In this document: positions 47,510 to 57,064 of the stretch, piece after piece
Numbering within the stretch: the first letter of the stretch is position 1
Layout: each line of letters begins with the position of its first letter
Origin: JAKFWF01 sp963741505
GTDB taxonomy: Bacteria; Pseudomonadota; Alphaproteobacteria; Rhizobiales; Hyphomicrobiaceae
Direction: 5' to 3'
Assembly: GCA_963741505.1 (NCBI GenBank)
Contig: CAVUIJ010000006.1
Coordinates: 1-64,000, forward strand
Length of the DNA: 64,000 bases
Made by a program: the position numbers and the translations under genes
The notes under the pieces: model-generated
Told to the model about the DNA's origin: nothing
What the model saw: only the letters and a program-made list of their open reading frames with translations
Database searches by the model: none

Positions 47510-48628
47510 TCATCCTGCTTCGTCGCGGCGCTCGTGAGCGTAGCGCACCAGCGCCAGGAAACGATAGATGCCGTGGACGAACTTGCCGTAGGGCATGGTC
47601 AGGAACAGCGCGAACACGACGCCGAGATGGATCGCCAGCAGCAGGCCCATTGCCGGCGTTGAACGCAGCACCAGCAGAGCGAGGCCGGTCAGGCTGGTCA
47701 TGAACAGCATGGCGAGAAAGGCGACGTCCATGCCATTCGACGACATATCGTTCATCGCCGGATCGCGGCGCCACTTCGCCAGCATCAGTCCGGCGGGTCC
47801 GATCAGCAGGCCAATGCCGCCAAGGATACCCAGCACCACCGGCAGATCCCACCACGGGTAGGGCGCTGGCCTAGCCATTAGATAGTGATAGAGTGTCGCC
47901 ACCGTCGTTGCGGCGAAGCACAGCAGGAAGCCGTGCAGCGTCAGGTGATGATAGAAGCGGCGATTGTCGGTCGGACGCTCGTCGGCATTGTAGCAGCCGA
48001 CACCGCCGCCATCGAGATAGCGCAGGTTGCCGGCATCGCGGACCGCCTGCAGCAGCGAGGCTGGCTCGCGCAGTGTCGCCGACGGCTCGCCGATGTCGCG
48101 CCAGAACGCCCGCGCGCCCATCGCCAGCGCAATAATGGCATAGAGGAACACGGCGCCGAACAGGCCAACCATCGCATTGTGCGGCATCAGCCGGTAGAAC
48201 GAGCCGGCGCCTCGGTGCCGACCGAACAGCACACCCGGGTCATTCCAGCCGACGAAGCCGGCGATGAAGACGGTAACGGCCAGTGCGGCGATCACGCTGA
48301 TCGCAAGGCCATTGCGTTCGAACAGCGGTCGCAGCGCCGCCGGCCAGGCATAGGCCTGGTAGGACTGGGCGCGCACGATCGCCAACGCCTTCGGCACATT
48401 GACGTCGAACTCGTGCGGGGCGGTGAATTGGCAATCGACGTAGCAGGCGCCGCAGCCGTGGCACAGGTTCGCCAGATAATTGAGATCGCCGTCGGGGAAC
48501 GACCGGCGCATCTCCATCGCCGGGAATACGGCGCACAGCCCCTCGCAGTAGCGGCACGAGTTGCACACCGTCATCAATCGGTCGGCCTCGATGAGCGCCG
48601 CCGTCGCGTGTGGACTATTTCTTGACAT
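47510..48628 (-). CDS. tcuB: Tricarballylate utilisation protein TcuB (CitB), Fe-S and haem membrane electron carrier
   Basis: A 372-residue protein. Its N-terminus carries two ferredoxin-like cysteine clusters (VCNSCRYCEGLC and NLCHGCGACYVDC) and the rest has about six membrane helices with spaced His residues suited to haem binding, as in TcuB. In Salmonella TcuB re-oxidises the FAD of TcuA and passes electrons to the quinone pool. The start is ATG 48628, inside the end of tcuA (14-bp overlap). Its frame is intact. The pairing with TcuA makes the assignment firm at family level. Confidence 0.9.
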   Translation of the reverse strand: MSRNSPHATAALIEADRLMTVCNSCRYCEGLCAVFPAMEMRRSFPDGDLNYLANLCHGCGACYVDCQFTAPHEFDVNVPKALAIVRAQSYQAYAWPAALRPLFERNGLAISVIAALAVTVFIAGFVGWNDPGVLFGRHRGAGSFYRLMPHNAMVGLFGAVFLYAIIALAMGARAFWRDIGEPSATLREPASLLQAVRDAGNLRYLDGGGVGCYNADERPTDNRRFYHHLTLHGFLLCFAATTVATLYHYLMARPAPYPWWDLPVVLGILGGIGLLIGPAGLMLAKWRRDPAMNDMSSNGMDVAFLAMLFMTSLTGLALLVLRSTPAMGLLLAIHLGVVFALFLTMPYGKFVHGIYRFLALVRYAHERRDEAG

Positions 48629-50012
48629 GGCGCGCCGCCTCCCGCCCGGCGATGCGGCCGAACACACTGCCGATCGTCATTCCGATTCCCGCCGCATAGC
48701 CGCGCCCCAGCACGTTGCCGGCCATGATCTCGCCGGCCGCGAACATGTTGTCGGACGGGCCGCCGTCCTTCATCAGGATCCTCGCCTCGCGGTTCACCCG
48801 AGTGCCGAGGTAGGTGAAGGTGATGCCCGGCCGCACCGGGTAGGCATAGAACGGTGCCTTCTCGATCCGGCGCGCCCAGTGCGACTTCGGCGGCGCAAGC
48901 CCCTCGGTGCGGCAGTCATCGAGGATGGTGTGGTCGAAGGTGCCGGGACGCACGGCGGCGTTGAAATCGGCAACCGTCTTTGCCAGCGCCACCGGGTCGA
49001 GCTCGAGTTTGGTCGCCAGTTCGCCGATCGAAACGGCTTCGATCGGCGGATAGAGCGAGGGCATGAACAACTCGAGCGAGGCCGCATCGAAGATGATGTA
49101 GGCGATCTGATCGGGCTGGGCCGCGACCAGCCGCCCCCAGATCGCATAGCGCTTCGGCCACAGGTCCTCGCCTTCGTCGTAGAAGCGCTGCGCGAGTTTG
49201 TTGACGACGATGCCGAACACGACGCAGTCGAGCCTGGTGATGATGCCACCATCGAACTTCGGCGCCCGGGCATCGATCGCCACCGCGTGGCACTGCTTGG
49301 CGTCGCCCGTCGGCTGCACGCCACGCTCGATCAGCATCTTGAGCACCGTTCCGCGGTTGTAAGGCGAGCCGCGAATAAGAAAATTATCAGCGGCTGGCCC
49401 CCAGAACTCCTTCAGCCACTCGATATTGGCCTCGAAGCCGCCCGCGGCCGCGACCAGGGTCCGGCCCTTGATCGCGACCGGTTTGCCTTCACGTTTGATG
49501 GTCGCTGAACTGAACCGGCCGCTCTTGATGTCGAGGTCGATCACCTCGGCGTCGTACAGCACCTCGACGCCGAGCTTCTCGGCGGTCAGATACAGCGCGT
49601 TCAGCATCGCGCGGCCGCCGCCGAGGAAGAACGAATTGGTCCGCCCGAGCGACAGCGTGCCGCCGAGCGAGGGCTGGAAGCGCACGCCCTGCTCGGCGAT
49701 CCAGGTCAGCATCGGCTTGCTTTCGGCGATCATGTAGCGGGCGAGCTGCTCGTCGGTATTGCCGCCGGTGACCGTCATCAGGTCGTCCCAGAACTCGTCC
49801 TCCGTATACGGGCCCGACAAGGTCGCCGTCGCCGCGTCATGGGCGCAACGCATATTGCGGGTATGCCGGGTATTGCCGCCGCGATAGAATTTCGGCGCGG
49901 CCTCGATCACCAGCACGGAAGCGCCGTCGCGCCTGGCCGAAATTGCCGCGCAGAGTGCCGCGTTGCCGCCGCCGATCACGACGACATCGAATGTCCGACT
50001 GAGATCAACCAT
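48615..50012 (-). CDS. tcuA: FAD-dependent tricarballylate dehydrogenase TcuA
   Basis: A 465-residue flavoprotein of the fumarate reductase/succinate dehydrogenase flavoprotein class. The FAD site is DVVVIGGGNAALCAAISARR near the N-terminus, with LVAAAGGFEAN in the middle and the C-terminal GEIMAGNVLGRGYAAGIGM. TcuA oxidises tricarballylate to cis-aconitate; close homologues may use other tricarboxylic or dicarboxylic acids. It begins at ATG 50012, 79 bp after the ABC permease gene, and overlaps tcuB. In Salmonella the partner transporter is the MFS protein TcuC; here an ABC importer replaces it. Confidence 0.88.
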   Translation of the reverse strand: MVDLSRTFDVVVIGGGNAALCAAISARRDGASVLVIEAAPKFYRGGNTRHTRNMRCAHDAATATLSGPYTEDEFWDDLMTVTGGNTDEQLARYMIAESKPMLTWIAEQGVRFQPSLGGTLSLGRTNSFFLGGGRAMLNALYLTAEKLGVEVLYDAEVIDLDIKSGRFSSATIKREGKPVAIKGRTLVAAAGGFEANIEWLKEFWGPAADNFLIRGSPYNRGTVLKMLIERGVQPTGDAKQCHAVAIDARAPKFDGGIITRLDCVVFGIVVNKLAQRFYDEGEDLWPKRYAIWGRLVAAQPDQIAYIIFDAASLELFMPSLYPPIEAVSIGELATKLELDPVALAKTVADFNAAVRPGTFDHTILDDCRTEGLAPPKSHWARRIEKAPFYAYPVRPGITFTYLGTRVNREARILMKDGGPSDNMFAAGEIMAGNVLGRGYAAGIGMTIGSVFGRIAGREAARHVKK

Positions 50013-50091
50013 GATGCCCCGACACGAACGGTCCAGCGTAAATAACCCATGTCCGGTTTACGTTTGTTAAAGGCCGGCTGTCGATAGCCGG

Positions 50092-50949
50092 TTAGTGCTG
50101 CTGCTCGAACTGGGGTTGCCAGCGCAACAAATATGCCTGCACCCGGCGCACGAGGTAGGCGAGGACGATGCCGACCACCATCATCACGAAGATCGCCACC
50201 ATCATCTCGGCGGCGTTGGCCCGCGCCTCGGCTTCGATGATGAGCTTGCCGAGGCCGCGCTCGGCGCCGATGAACTCGCCGACGATCACGCCGATCAGCG
50301 CGAACGACACTGCCGGTGTCAGCGACGCGAACACCCAGGCCAGAGCCGAAGGGATGACAACCGTGCGCGTCACCGTGAATTCGCTGGCGCCCAGCAGCCG
50401 GGCGGCGGCGATCTGGTCGCGGTCGACGGCGCGGGTACCCTCGAAGGTGTTGAAGAACACCACGAAGAACACGACGATGCTGGCGGTGACGATCTTCGAC
50501 ATGTCGCCGAGGCCGAACATCAGGATGATCAGCGGTACGAGGGCGATGCGCGGGATCGAGTTCATGGCGACGATGTAGGGCCCGAACACCTTTGACAGGA
50601 AGTCGGAGCGGCCGAGAATGAGCCCGGCCGCGATTCCGGCGCTGGTGCCGATCAGGAACCCCCACCACATGTTCTTCAAGGTGACGAGGGTGGCGAGCCA
50701 AAGGTTGTTGGAGTTGGCCGCGAAGCAGGCGGCAAAGCCCGCCTTGTCGGAAAAACAGCCAAGCTTCAGGAAACTCGTCCAGATCGCCGACGGCTTGGAG
50801 ATGAAATAGGGATCGAGGATCGACGGCACCAACGGTTTCATTGCTGCCACCTTGCGCAGATCATAGCCCCATTCCCAGACGCACAAGGTCGCGACCAGGA
50901 TCGCCAGCTGCCAGAACAGGATTTTCAACCGATCGCGCGGCATCGTCAT
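50092..50949 (-). CDS. ABC transporter permease, SsuC/TauC type
   Basis: A 285-residue inner-membrane permease with six helices. The coupling loop with EGTRAVDRDQIAAARLLGAS is typical of the sulfonate/nitrate/taurine family, as is GEFIGAERGLGKLI. A periplasmic loop of about 50 residues after the first helix has two cysteines (KLGCFSDKAGFAACFAA) and could be disulfide-bonded. The start overlaps the ATPase stop by 4 bp. It forms an importer with the genes at 50946 and 51791. Confidence 0.92.
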   Translation of the reverse strand: MTMPRDRLKILFWQLAILVATLCVWEWGYDLRKVAAMKPLVPSILDPYFISKPSAIWTSFLKLGCFSDKAGFAACFAANSNNLWLATLVTLKNMWWGFLIGTSAGIAAGLILGRSDFLSKVFGPYIVAMNSIPRIALVPLIILMFGLGDMSKIVTASIVVFFVVFFNTFEGTRAVDRDQIAAARLLGASEFTVTRTVVIPSALAWVFASLTPAVSFALIGVIVGEFIGAERGLGKLIIEAEARANAAEMMVAIFVMMVVGIVLAYLVRRVQAYLLRWQPQFEQQH

Positions 50950-51794
50950 TCAGCCTTGGTGCGCCGGAATTCCTCGCCCAGCGAGTGCCAGATATGCGAG
51001 TAGAGCCGGCCGAATTCCTCCGTCTCACGCAAGGACACGGCGTCGCGCGGCCGAGCGAAGGGCACCTCGAAGTCCTCCTTCAACCGGCCGGGCCGCGCCG
51101 ACAGCAGGATGATGCGGCTGGCGAGCGTCAATGCCTCGCCAAGATCGTGGGTGACGAACAGCACCGTCTGGCGCTCGCGCTCCCAGATCTCGAGCAGCGT
51201 CTTGTGCATCTCGAGCTTGGTGTGGGTGTCGAGCGCGCCGAACGGCTCGTCCATCAGCAGGATTTCGGGTTCCATGATCAGCGTCCGCATCAGCGCCACG
51301 CGCTGACGCATGCCGCCCGACAGCATTCGCGGATAGCTCTTGGCAAAGCCCGAAAGGCCTGCCGTCTCGATGGCGCGCGCGACCTTCGCCTGACGTTCCG
51401 CCCTCGGCACGCCGGCAATCTCCAGCCCATAGCCGATGTTGGCTTCGGCCGTGCGCCAGGGGAAGACGGTGTCGCGCTGGAACACGTAGCCGACCTTTCG
51501 ATTGACCTCGCCCGGCACGACCTCATCGGCATCGATGCGGATGCGCCCACCGGTGCGTGGCAGCAGACCGGCGACCATGTTGAGGATCGTGCTCTTGCCG
51601 CAGCCCGACGGTCCGAGCAGGGCCACGAACTCACCTTGGCGAACCTCGAACGATACGTTGTCGACCGCGACCACGTCCGTAGTCGCCGTCTTGAAACGCT
51701 TGTCCAGCGCTTCGACGGAGATGCGGGTGGATCGCTCGGCCTTAGGCAAGCGGGTTTCCGGCCGCCCGACCTCGGCAATCGAATCCGCGCTCAC
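50946..51794 (-). CDS. ABC transporter ATP-binding protein, SsuB/TauB type
   Basis: A 282-residue ATPase. Walker A GPSGCGKST, Q-loop YVFQRDTVFPWRTAEAN, signature MLSGGMRQRVALMRTL, Walker B ILLMDEPFGALD and H-loop FVTHDLGEALT are all complete. The start is GTG 51794, overlapping the binding-protein stop in a GTGA arrangement. A hydrophilic lead of about 22 residues precedes the domain. It energises the importer of this operon. Confidence 0.92.
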   Translation of the reverse strand: MSADSIAEVGRPETRLPKAERSTRISVEALDKRFKTATTDVVAVDNVSFEVRQGEFVALLGPSGCGKSTILNMVAGLLPRTGGRIRIDADEVVPGEVNRKVGYVFQRDTVFPWRTAEANIGYGLEIAGVPRAERQAKVARAIETAGLSGFAKSYPRMLSGGMRQRVALMRTLIMEPEILLMDEPFGALDTHTKLEMHKTLLEIWERERQTVLFVTHDLGEALTLASRIILLSARPGRLKEDFEVPFARPRDAVSLRETEEFGRLYSHIWHSLGEEFRRTKAE

Positions 51795-52837
51795 TTGTAT
51801 TTCGCCGCAGCTGCCTCGAGGAAGCTCATGTCGACGAGTTCCTCGAACTTCGATTCCGGAATGTCGGAGCCGGCACGGTACCACACCTTGCCACCGCGCT
51901 CGAACGCAGCCTTGTCGAAGCGACCATCATAATCCCAGGTGATCTTGTCAAAGCCCATCTCGGCCTTCACCGCCACCGGGTCGACGCCGCTGTAGACCTT
52001 CTCGCCCACGAGATTGTAGACCTCATCGATCGGCGTTGCCTTTACCCACTTCATCGCCTGGTACATGGCGTTGACGAAAGACTGCACCAGCGGCTTCTGG
52101 GTCGCGGCGGTTTCCGCCAGCGTATAGATGACGAGCACCGGCACGGTGCCGCCAAAGTCAGCGGTGAAAACGCCGGGCTTCGAGGTGTCGTAGATGACCT
52201 TGCCGAAGCCGAGTTTTTCCGCCTCGATCACCCAGCCGGGCACCGCCATGATGGCGTCAAACTGCTTGGTCTCGAGCCCTGGATACATCGTCTTTGGGCC
52301 GCCGCCTGCGACCCAGTTCATCTTGTCGCCGAGCTTCCTGGATTCGAAGATGTAGGTGCCGTACATCCACGTGCCGGAGCCGATGGCGGTGGCGGCGATG
52401 ATCGGCTTCGAGCCATCCGGCCGCTTGTAGTTGGCGAGCTTCTCCACGCTATCGATGCCGGCGTCGAAGAGATCCTTGCGCACCACGACGTTGGCGATCG
52501 AGGAGATCATCTGCGAGGCCATGATGATCTTGCACGGCTTGCCGCGTGCCGACAGCTGCAACGGGTGGCTCGCATCACCGTGCGCAAACAGCGCCTGCCC
52601 GGCAGCGAGCGCCTGTCGGCCGTGCGTGCCGGCATTGCCGATGACGAGCTTGAAATCGAGGTTCTCGGCCTTGAAGAAGCCCTTGGCCTCGGCGATCGGC
52701 CCGAGCGCATAGATCGGCGTTGCCGGCCCGAATGCCAGCGTGGCGGTGGCGGCCTGGGCGCGAGCGCGGCCTGGCAGCAGGCTCGCGGTTGCGAGCGCGG
52801 AACAGCCAGTCAGCGCCCGGCGACGATCGATCTGCAT
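51791..52837 (-). CDS. ABC transporter substrate-binding protein with twin-arginine-like signal
   Basis: A 348-residue NMT1/SsuA-type periplasmic binding protein. The N-terminus MQIDRRRALTGCSALATASL has an RR motif, and the signal ends at GRARAQA. The mature part starts ATLAFGPATPIYALGPIAEA and has the AGTHGRQALAAGQ binding region. ATG 52837 has GGGAG upstream. An in-frame ATG 27 bp earlier is less likely. It should capture the compound processed by TcuAB, presumably a tricarboxylate, which is an inference from gene order alone. Confidence 0.9.
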   Translation of the reverse strand: MQIDRRRALTGCSALATASLLPGRARAQAATATLAFGPATPIYALGPIAEAKGFFKAENLDFKLVIGNAGTHGRQALAAGQALFAHGDASHPLQLSARGKPCKIIMASQMISSIANVVVRKDLFDAGIDSVEKLANYKRPDGSKPIIAATAIGSGTWMYGTYIFESRKLGDKMNWVAGGGPKTMYPGLETKQFDAIMAVPGWVIEAEKLGFGKVIYDTSKPGVFTADFGGTVPVLVIYTLAETAATQKPLVQSFVNAMYQAMKWVKATPIDEVYNLVGEKVYSGVDPVAVKAEMGFDKITWDYDGRFDKAAFERGGKVWYRAGSDIPESKFEELVDMSFLEAAAAKYK

Positions 52838-52887
52838 CAGTCTGTCTCCCGTTATGGAACCCATTGCCGTTGCGGCTTGGCGGCATT

Positions 52888-54063
52888 CTATTTGCCGGCC
52901 GGCGCTTTCGCGAGCCCCAATTCGGCAAGAATCTCATCCGTATGCTCGCCAATCCGCGGCGGGTCGCGACGCTTCTGCAGCCGCCGGCCGTCGATCGAGA
53001 TCGGTAGGGCCGGGGTCTTCACCGTGCGACCGTCGGCGAGTTCGAGGTCGAGCAGCCCGCCCGAGGCATTGAGGTGCGGGTCGTCGAACAGGTCGCCGGG
53101 CTTGTTCACCGGTGCGAACGGCAGGCCGAGCTTCTCGAATACCGGGCACAGTTCTGCCATCGACCGCTCGCGCACGATGTCGGCGATCTCCGGAATGATC
53201 CAGCCGCGGCTGTCGACCCGGCCTTGGCTCGTCGCCAGCCGTGGATCGGCGAGCCACGCCTCGCGGCCAAAGGCGCGGCAGAAGCCTTGCCATTGCTCCT
53301 CGCCGACTATCGAGAGGAAGATTTTCTCGCTTTCCCTGGTTTCGAACAGGTCATACACCGGCCACGGCGAGGCCTTCACCGACCACGGCGTCGATTGCTC
53401 GCCGGTAACGCTCTCGAACATCATCGCCTGCGCCATCAGGAACACGTTGTTCTCGAACAGCGCGCTCTGGATGTAGGCGCCTTTGTCCGTGCGATCGCGG
53501 GCACGTAGCGCGGCCTGGATCGCGATCACGCCGAACATGCCGCCCATGATGTCGTTGACCGAGGCGCCGGCCCGCATCGGCTGACCGGGCGGGCCGGTCA
53601 TATAGGCGAGCCCTCCCATCATCTGCACCACCTCGTCGAGGGCTAGTCGGTTTTCGTAGGGCCCCGGCAGATAGCCCTTGAGCGAGCAGTAGATCAGCCG
53701 CGGCGCGAACTTCACGACGCTGTCGTAGTCGAGGCCGAAGCGCTGCATCAGGCCGGGACGGAAGTTCTCGATCAGGATGTCGGCGCGCTCGATCAGCCGC
53801 CGCGCCACCGCCAGTCCCTCGGATGTCGCAGTGTCGATGACGATGCTGCGCTTGTTGCGGCTGTAGGTATTGAAGAAGCCCGACGCCACACTCTTGAAAT
53901 AGCGGGTGCGATCGCCCTTCGGCGGCTCGACCTTGATGACATCGGCGCCGAGGTCCGCGAGGATCATGCCGCACGACGGCCCCATCACCATCTGGCTGAA
54001 CTCCACGACGCGAATACCGGCCAGCGGGAGAGCTTCGGAATGGTTCGGCGGTCTACCGGTCAT
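52888..54063 (-). CDS. CaiB/BaiF (class III) CoA-transferase family protein
   Basis: A 391-residue family III CoA transferase. The N-terminal region reads LAGIRVVEFSQMVMGPSCGM. The family strings ADLGADVIKVEPPKGD and ILIENFRPGLMQRFGLDY are present, and the probable catalytic Asp lies in AGASVNDIMGGMFG. Members move CoA between carboxylic acids (formyl-CoA/oxalate, succinyl-CoA/succinate and others). The reading frame continues upstream of 54063, but homology begins at this ATG. It is the first gene of the minus-strand block and could activate the imported acid or its oxidation product. Confidence 0.9.
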   Translation of the reverse strand: MTGRPPNHSEALPLAGIRVVEFSQMVMGPSCGMILADLGADVIKVEPPKGDRTRYFKSVASGFFNTYSRNKRSIVIDTATSEGLAVARRLIERADILIENFRPGLMQRFGLDYDSVVKFAPRLIYCSLKGYLPGPYENRLALDEVVQMMGGLAYMTGPPGQPMRAGASVNDIMGGMFGVIAIQAALRARDRTDKGAYIQSALFENNVFLMAQAMMFESVTGEQSTPWSVKASPWPVYDLFETRESEKIFLSIVGEEQWQGFCRAFGREAWLADPRLATSQGRVDSRGWIIPEIADIVRERSMAELCPVFEKLGLPFAPVNKPGDLFDDPHLNASGGLLDLELADGRTVKTPALPISIDGRRLQKRRDPPRIGEHTDEILAELGLAKAPAGK

Positions 54064-54340
54064 AGCGTCTGCTTCTGGATGTTGAAATCGGTCGTGGGCA
54101 CGCATTCCTACTGCAGTCGGTTCGGCCGACAAGCAGAATTCGGGCGCGAATATGGTCCCGCTCTCACAATAATATGAAGGCGACCAAGTTGCTGCACTGC
54201 GAAATGAACCGTGTGTGCGGCCACTGCCGCCAAATTGCCGCGAGAGCGGGCCCCTAGTGTGCAAAAATTAGATCGCGTAGGCTGTTGTCTCAGAATTCCC
54301 GAAATCCAATGGTCTCGTCGCTCAAGGAGGCGTGAAGTCG

Positions 54341-54817
54341 ATGGCTAAGCTCAATGTCAATGGTAAGGCAATCGACGTGAAGGTCGAGGATGACACACCG
54401 CTGCTGTGGGTGCTGCGCGAGCAGGTTGGCCTCACCGGCACCAAGTATGGCTGCGGCGTCGCCCAGTGTGGCGCCTGCTCGGTGCACATCAACGGCGAGG
54501 TGCAGCGGTCGTGCTCGATCACCGTCGGCTCGCTCAAGGCCGGCGACAAGATCGTCACCATCGAAGGCCTGTCACCGAATGCGACCCACCCGATCCAGAA
54601 GGCCTGGGCCGCGCTCGACGTGCCCCAGTGCGGTTACTGCCAGTCCGGACAGATCATGGCGGCTGCGGCGCTGCTGAAGAAGAAGCCGAACCCGACCGAC
54701 AAGGACATCGAGGACGCGATGACCAACATCTGCCGGTGCGGCACCTACCAGCGCATCAGGGCCGGCATCAAACAGGCCGCCGCCGAGCTTTCCGGTAAGA
54801 CCAGGCCCAAGGCGTGA
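54341..54817 (+). CDS. (2Fe-2S) small subunit of a molybdenum hydroxylase (isoquinoline 1-oxidoreductase/aldehyde oxidase type)
   Basis: A 158-residue protein with two [2Fe-2S] clusters. The plant-ferredoxin-type cluster is in GCGVAQCGACSVHING and the second in PQCGYCQSGQIM with NICRCGTYQRI. It passes electrons from the molybdopterin subunit. ATG 54341 is chosen because AAGGAGG at 54324-54330 lies ten bases upstream. The stop is 23 bp before the large-subunit ATG. There is no signal peptide, so it is probably exported in complex with the Tat-dependent large subunit. Confidence 0.93.
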   Translation: MAKLNVNGKAIDVKVEDDTPLLWVLREQVGLTGTKYGCGVAQCGACSVHINGEVQRSCSITVGSLKAGDKIVTIEGLSPNATHPIQKAWAALDVPQCGYCQSGQIMAAAALLKKKPNPTDKDIEDAMTNICRCGTYQRIRAGIKQAAAELSGKTRPKA

Positions 54818-54840
54818 ACGGTTCGGAGTTTAGTACGACC

Positions 54841-57054
54841 ATGACGAAATCAGCCAAGCTTTCGCGCCGCCAATTCTTTGTCGGCAGCGCCGCCGCTGGC
54901 GGCGGCCTCGCGGTCGGATTCGGCCTGCCGCAGGTGCGTTCGGCTATCGCGCAAAAGGCCGCCGAGACGGCCGGCGACGAGGTCGGCGTCTGGGTATTCA
55001 TTCGCCCCAACGACGACGTCATTATCCGCATCGCCCGCTCCGAAATGGGCCAGGGCACGCTTACCGGTCTCGCCCAGCTCGTCGCCGAGGAACTCGAGTG
55101 CGACTGGAAAAAGGTCAAGTGGGAATACCCGACGCCGGGCCAGAACCTCGCCCGCAACCGCGTCTGGGGCGACATGTCGACCGGCGGCAGTCGCGGCATC
55201 CGCGCCTCGCAGGACTATGTCCGCAAGGGTGGCGCCACGGCACGCGAAATGCTGCTGCAGGCTGCCGCCAACGAGTGGAAAGTGCCGCTTGCCGAGTGCT
55301 CGGTGCAGGCCGGCGTGATCACCCATGCGCCCTCCAAGCGCAAGACCACCTACGGCAAGGTCGCAGCGGCGGCAGCCAAGCTCGAACCGCCGAAGAACAT
55401 CGCGCTCAAAGACCCGAAGGACTGGAAGATCGCCGGCCGGCCGATGAAGCGGCTCGACACCGTCGACAAGCTCAACGGCCGCCAGGTCTACGGTATCGAC
55501 CTCAAGCTGCCGGGCATGCTGGTCGCCTCGATCAAGGATGCGCCGGTGCACGGCTCCAAGATCAAGAGCTTCGACGCTGCCAAGGCGAAGGCGATGGCGG
55601 GCGTCGCCCACGTGCTTCAGGTCGGACCCGGTGCGGTGGCGGTCGTCGCCGACACCTGGTGGCACGCCAACAAGGCGCTGGCAGCGGTCAGCATCACCTA
55701 CGACGACGACCCAAACGCAAAGGTGTCGAGTGCCGGCATTGCCGAGATCCTGAAGGCCGGCCTCGAGGCCACCGAGAACGTGGCGGCCTACAATAAGGTC
55801 GGCAATCCCCTGGCAGCCATCGCCGGCGCCACCAAGAAGATCGAGGCGGTCTATTCCGCCCCCTACCTGCATCACGTCACCATGGAGCCGATGAATGCCA
55901 CGGCCAAGTGGACGGCGGACAAGTGCGAGGTGTGGGTGCCGACCCAGAACGGCGACGCAGCGCTCGCCGCGTGCGCCGAAGCGGCCGGCCTGCCGCCGGC
56001 CAAATGCGAGGTCTACAAGGTCCACCTTGGCGGCGGCTTTGGCCGGCGCGGTTTCCAGGACCCGGTGACGAAAGCGGTGCTGCTGGCAAAGCAGATCCCG
56101 GGCGTGCCGGTGAAGCTGTTGTGGAGCCGGGAGGAAGATATGCGGCAGGGCCGCTACCGCCCGATCAGTCATTGCAAGCTGCAGGCCGGCCTCGACGACA
56201 AGGGCGATCTGGTCGGGCTGCAGATGCGCATTTCCGGCCAGTCGATCCTGGCTTCGGTGGCGCCCCAGCGGATGGAGGAAGGCGTCGACTTCATCGTCTT
56301 CCAGGGCTTGAACCCGCTCGACGGCAAGTACTCCAAGGAAGGCTCGATTCCCTACGCGATCCCGAATGTGTGGGTCGACTACGCGATGCGCAACCACCAC
56401 CTGACGCCCGGCTTCTGGCGCGGCGTCAACAACAACCAAAATGCGTTCTACCTCGAATGCTTCATGGATGAGGTGGCAAAGGCCGCCGGACGCGATCCAC
56501 TGGAGTTCCGCCGCTCGCTGATGACCAAGGATCCGCGCACCGCCAAGCACCTGGCCGTGCTCAACGCCGTCGCCAACAAGATCGGCTGGGAGACGTCGAA
56601 GCCGCCGGCTGGCCAGTTCCGTGGCCTCGCCGTGCACATGGGCTACGCCAGCTACATCGCTGCCGCCGCGGAAGTGTCGGTGAGCGACGCCGGCAAGGTC
56701 ACGGTGCATCGTCTCGTCATGGGCACCGACAGCGGCTACGTGGTCAATCCCGACCAGGTCGATGCCCAGGTGGTGGGCTCGGTCGCCTACGGCCTGTCGG
56801 CGAGCTTCTTCGAGGAGATCACATTGAAGGACGGCGCCGTCGAGCAGGGCAATCTCGACACCTACGCGATCATGCGCATGGCCGATTTCCCGAAAGTGGT
56901 CGAGACGGTGACCGTACCGTCCGGTGGATTCTGGGGCGGCGTCGGCGAGCCGACGATCGCGGTGGCGGCACCGGCGGTGATGAACGCAATATTTGCGGCA
57001 ACCGGCAAGCCGGTGCGCTCGCTGCCGCTGAAGAACGTCAAGCTGCGCGCATAA
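54841..57054 (+). CDS. Molybdopterin-binding large subunit of a periplasmic molybdenum hydroxylase (IorB/aldehyde dehydrogenase type)
   Basis: A 737-residue protein with a Tat signal (KLSRRQFFVGSAAAGGG, RR then FF) directing the folded, cofactor-loaded complex to the periplasm. Molybdenum-site features include MGQGTLTGLAQLVAEEL, HLGGGFGRRGFQDPV, and the active-site Glu region GGVGEPTIAVAAPAV. This is the IorB-like two-subunit class, which lacks a FAD subunit and donates electrons to cytochrome c or quinones. The substrate, an aldehyde or N-heterocycle, is unknown. The soxX gene starts about 10 bp downstream. Confidence 0.93.
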   Translation: MTKSAKLSRRQFFVGSAAAGGGLAVGFGLPQVRSAIAQKAAETAGDEVGVWVFIRPNDDVIIRIARSEMGQGTLTGLAQLVAEELECDWKKVKWEYPTPGQNLARNRVWGDMSTGGSRGIRASQDYVRKGGATAREMLLQAAANEWKVPLAECSVQAGVITHAPSKRKTTYGKVAAAAAKLEPPKNIALKDPKDWKIAGRPMKRLDTVDKLNGRQVYGIDLKLPGMLVASIKDAPVHGSKIKSFDAAKAKAMAGVAHVLQVGPGAVAVVADTWWHANKALAAVSITYDDDPNAKVSSAGIAEILKAGLEATENVAAYNKVGNPLAAIAGATKKIEAVYSAPYLHHVTMEPMNATAKWTADKCEVWVPTQNGDAALAACAEAAGLPPAKCEVYKVHLGGGFGRRGFQDPVTKAVLLAKQIPGVPVKLLWSREEDMRQGRYRPISHCKLQAGLDDKGDLVGLQMRISGQSILASVAPQRMEEGVDFIVFQGLNPLDGKYSKEGSIPYAIPNVWVDYAMRNHHLTPGFWRGVNNNQNAFYLECFMDEVAKAAGRDPLEFRRSLMTKDPRTAKHLAVLNAVANKIGWETSKPPAGQFRGLAVHMGYASYIAAAAEVSVSDAGKVTVHRLVMGTDSGYVVNPDQVDAQVVGSVAYGLSASFFEEITLKDGAVEQGNLDTYAIMRMADFPKVVETVTVPSGGFWGGVGEPTIAVAAPAVMNAIFAATGKPVRSLPLKNVKLRA

Positions 57055-57064
57055 GGTCGCGGGC

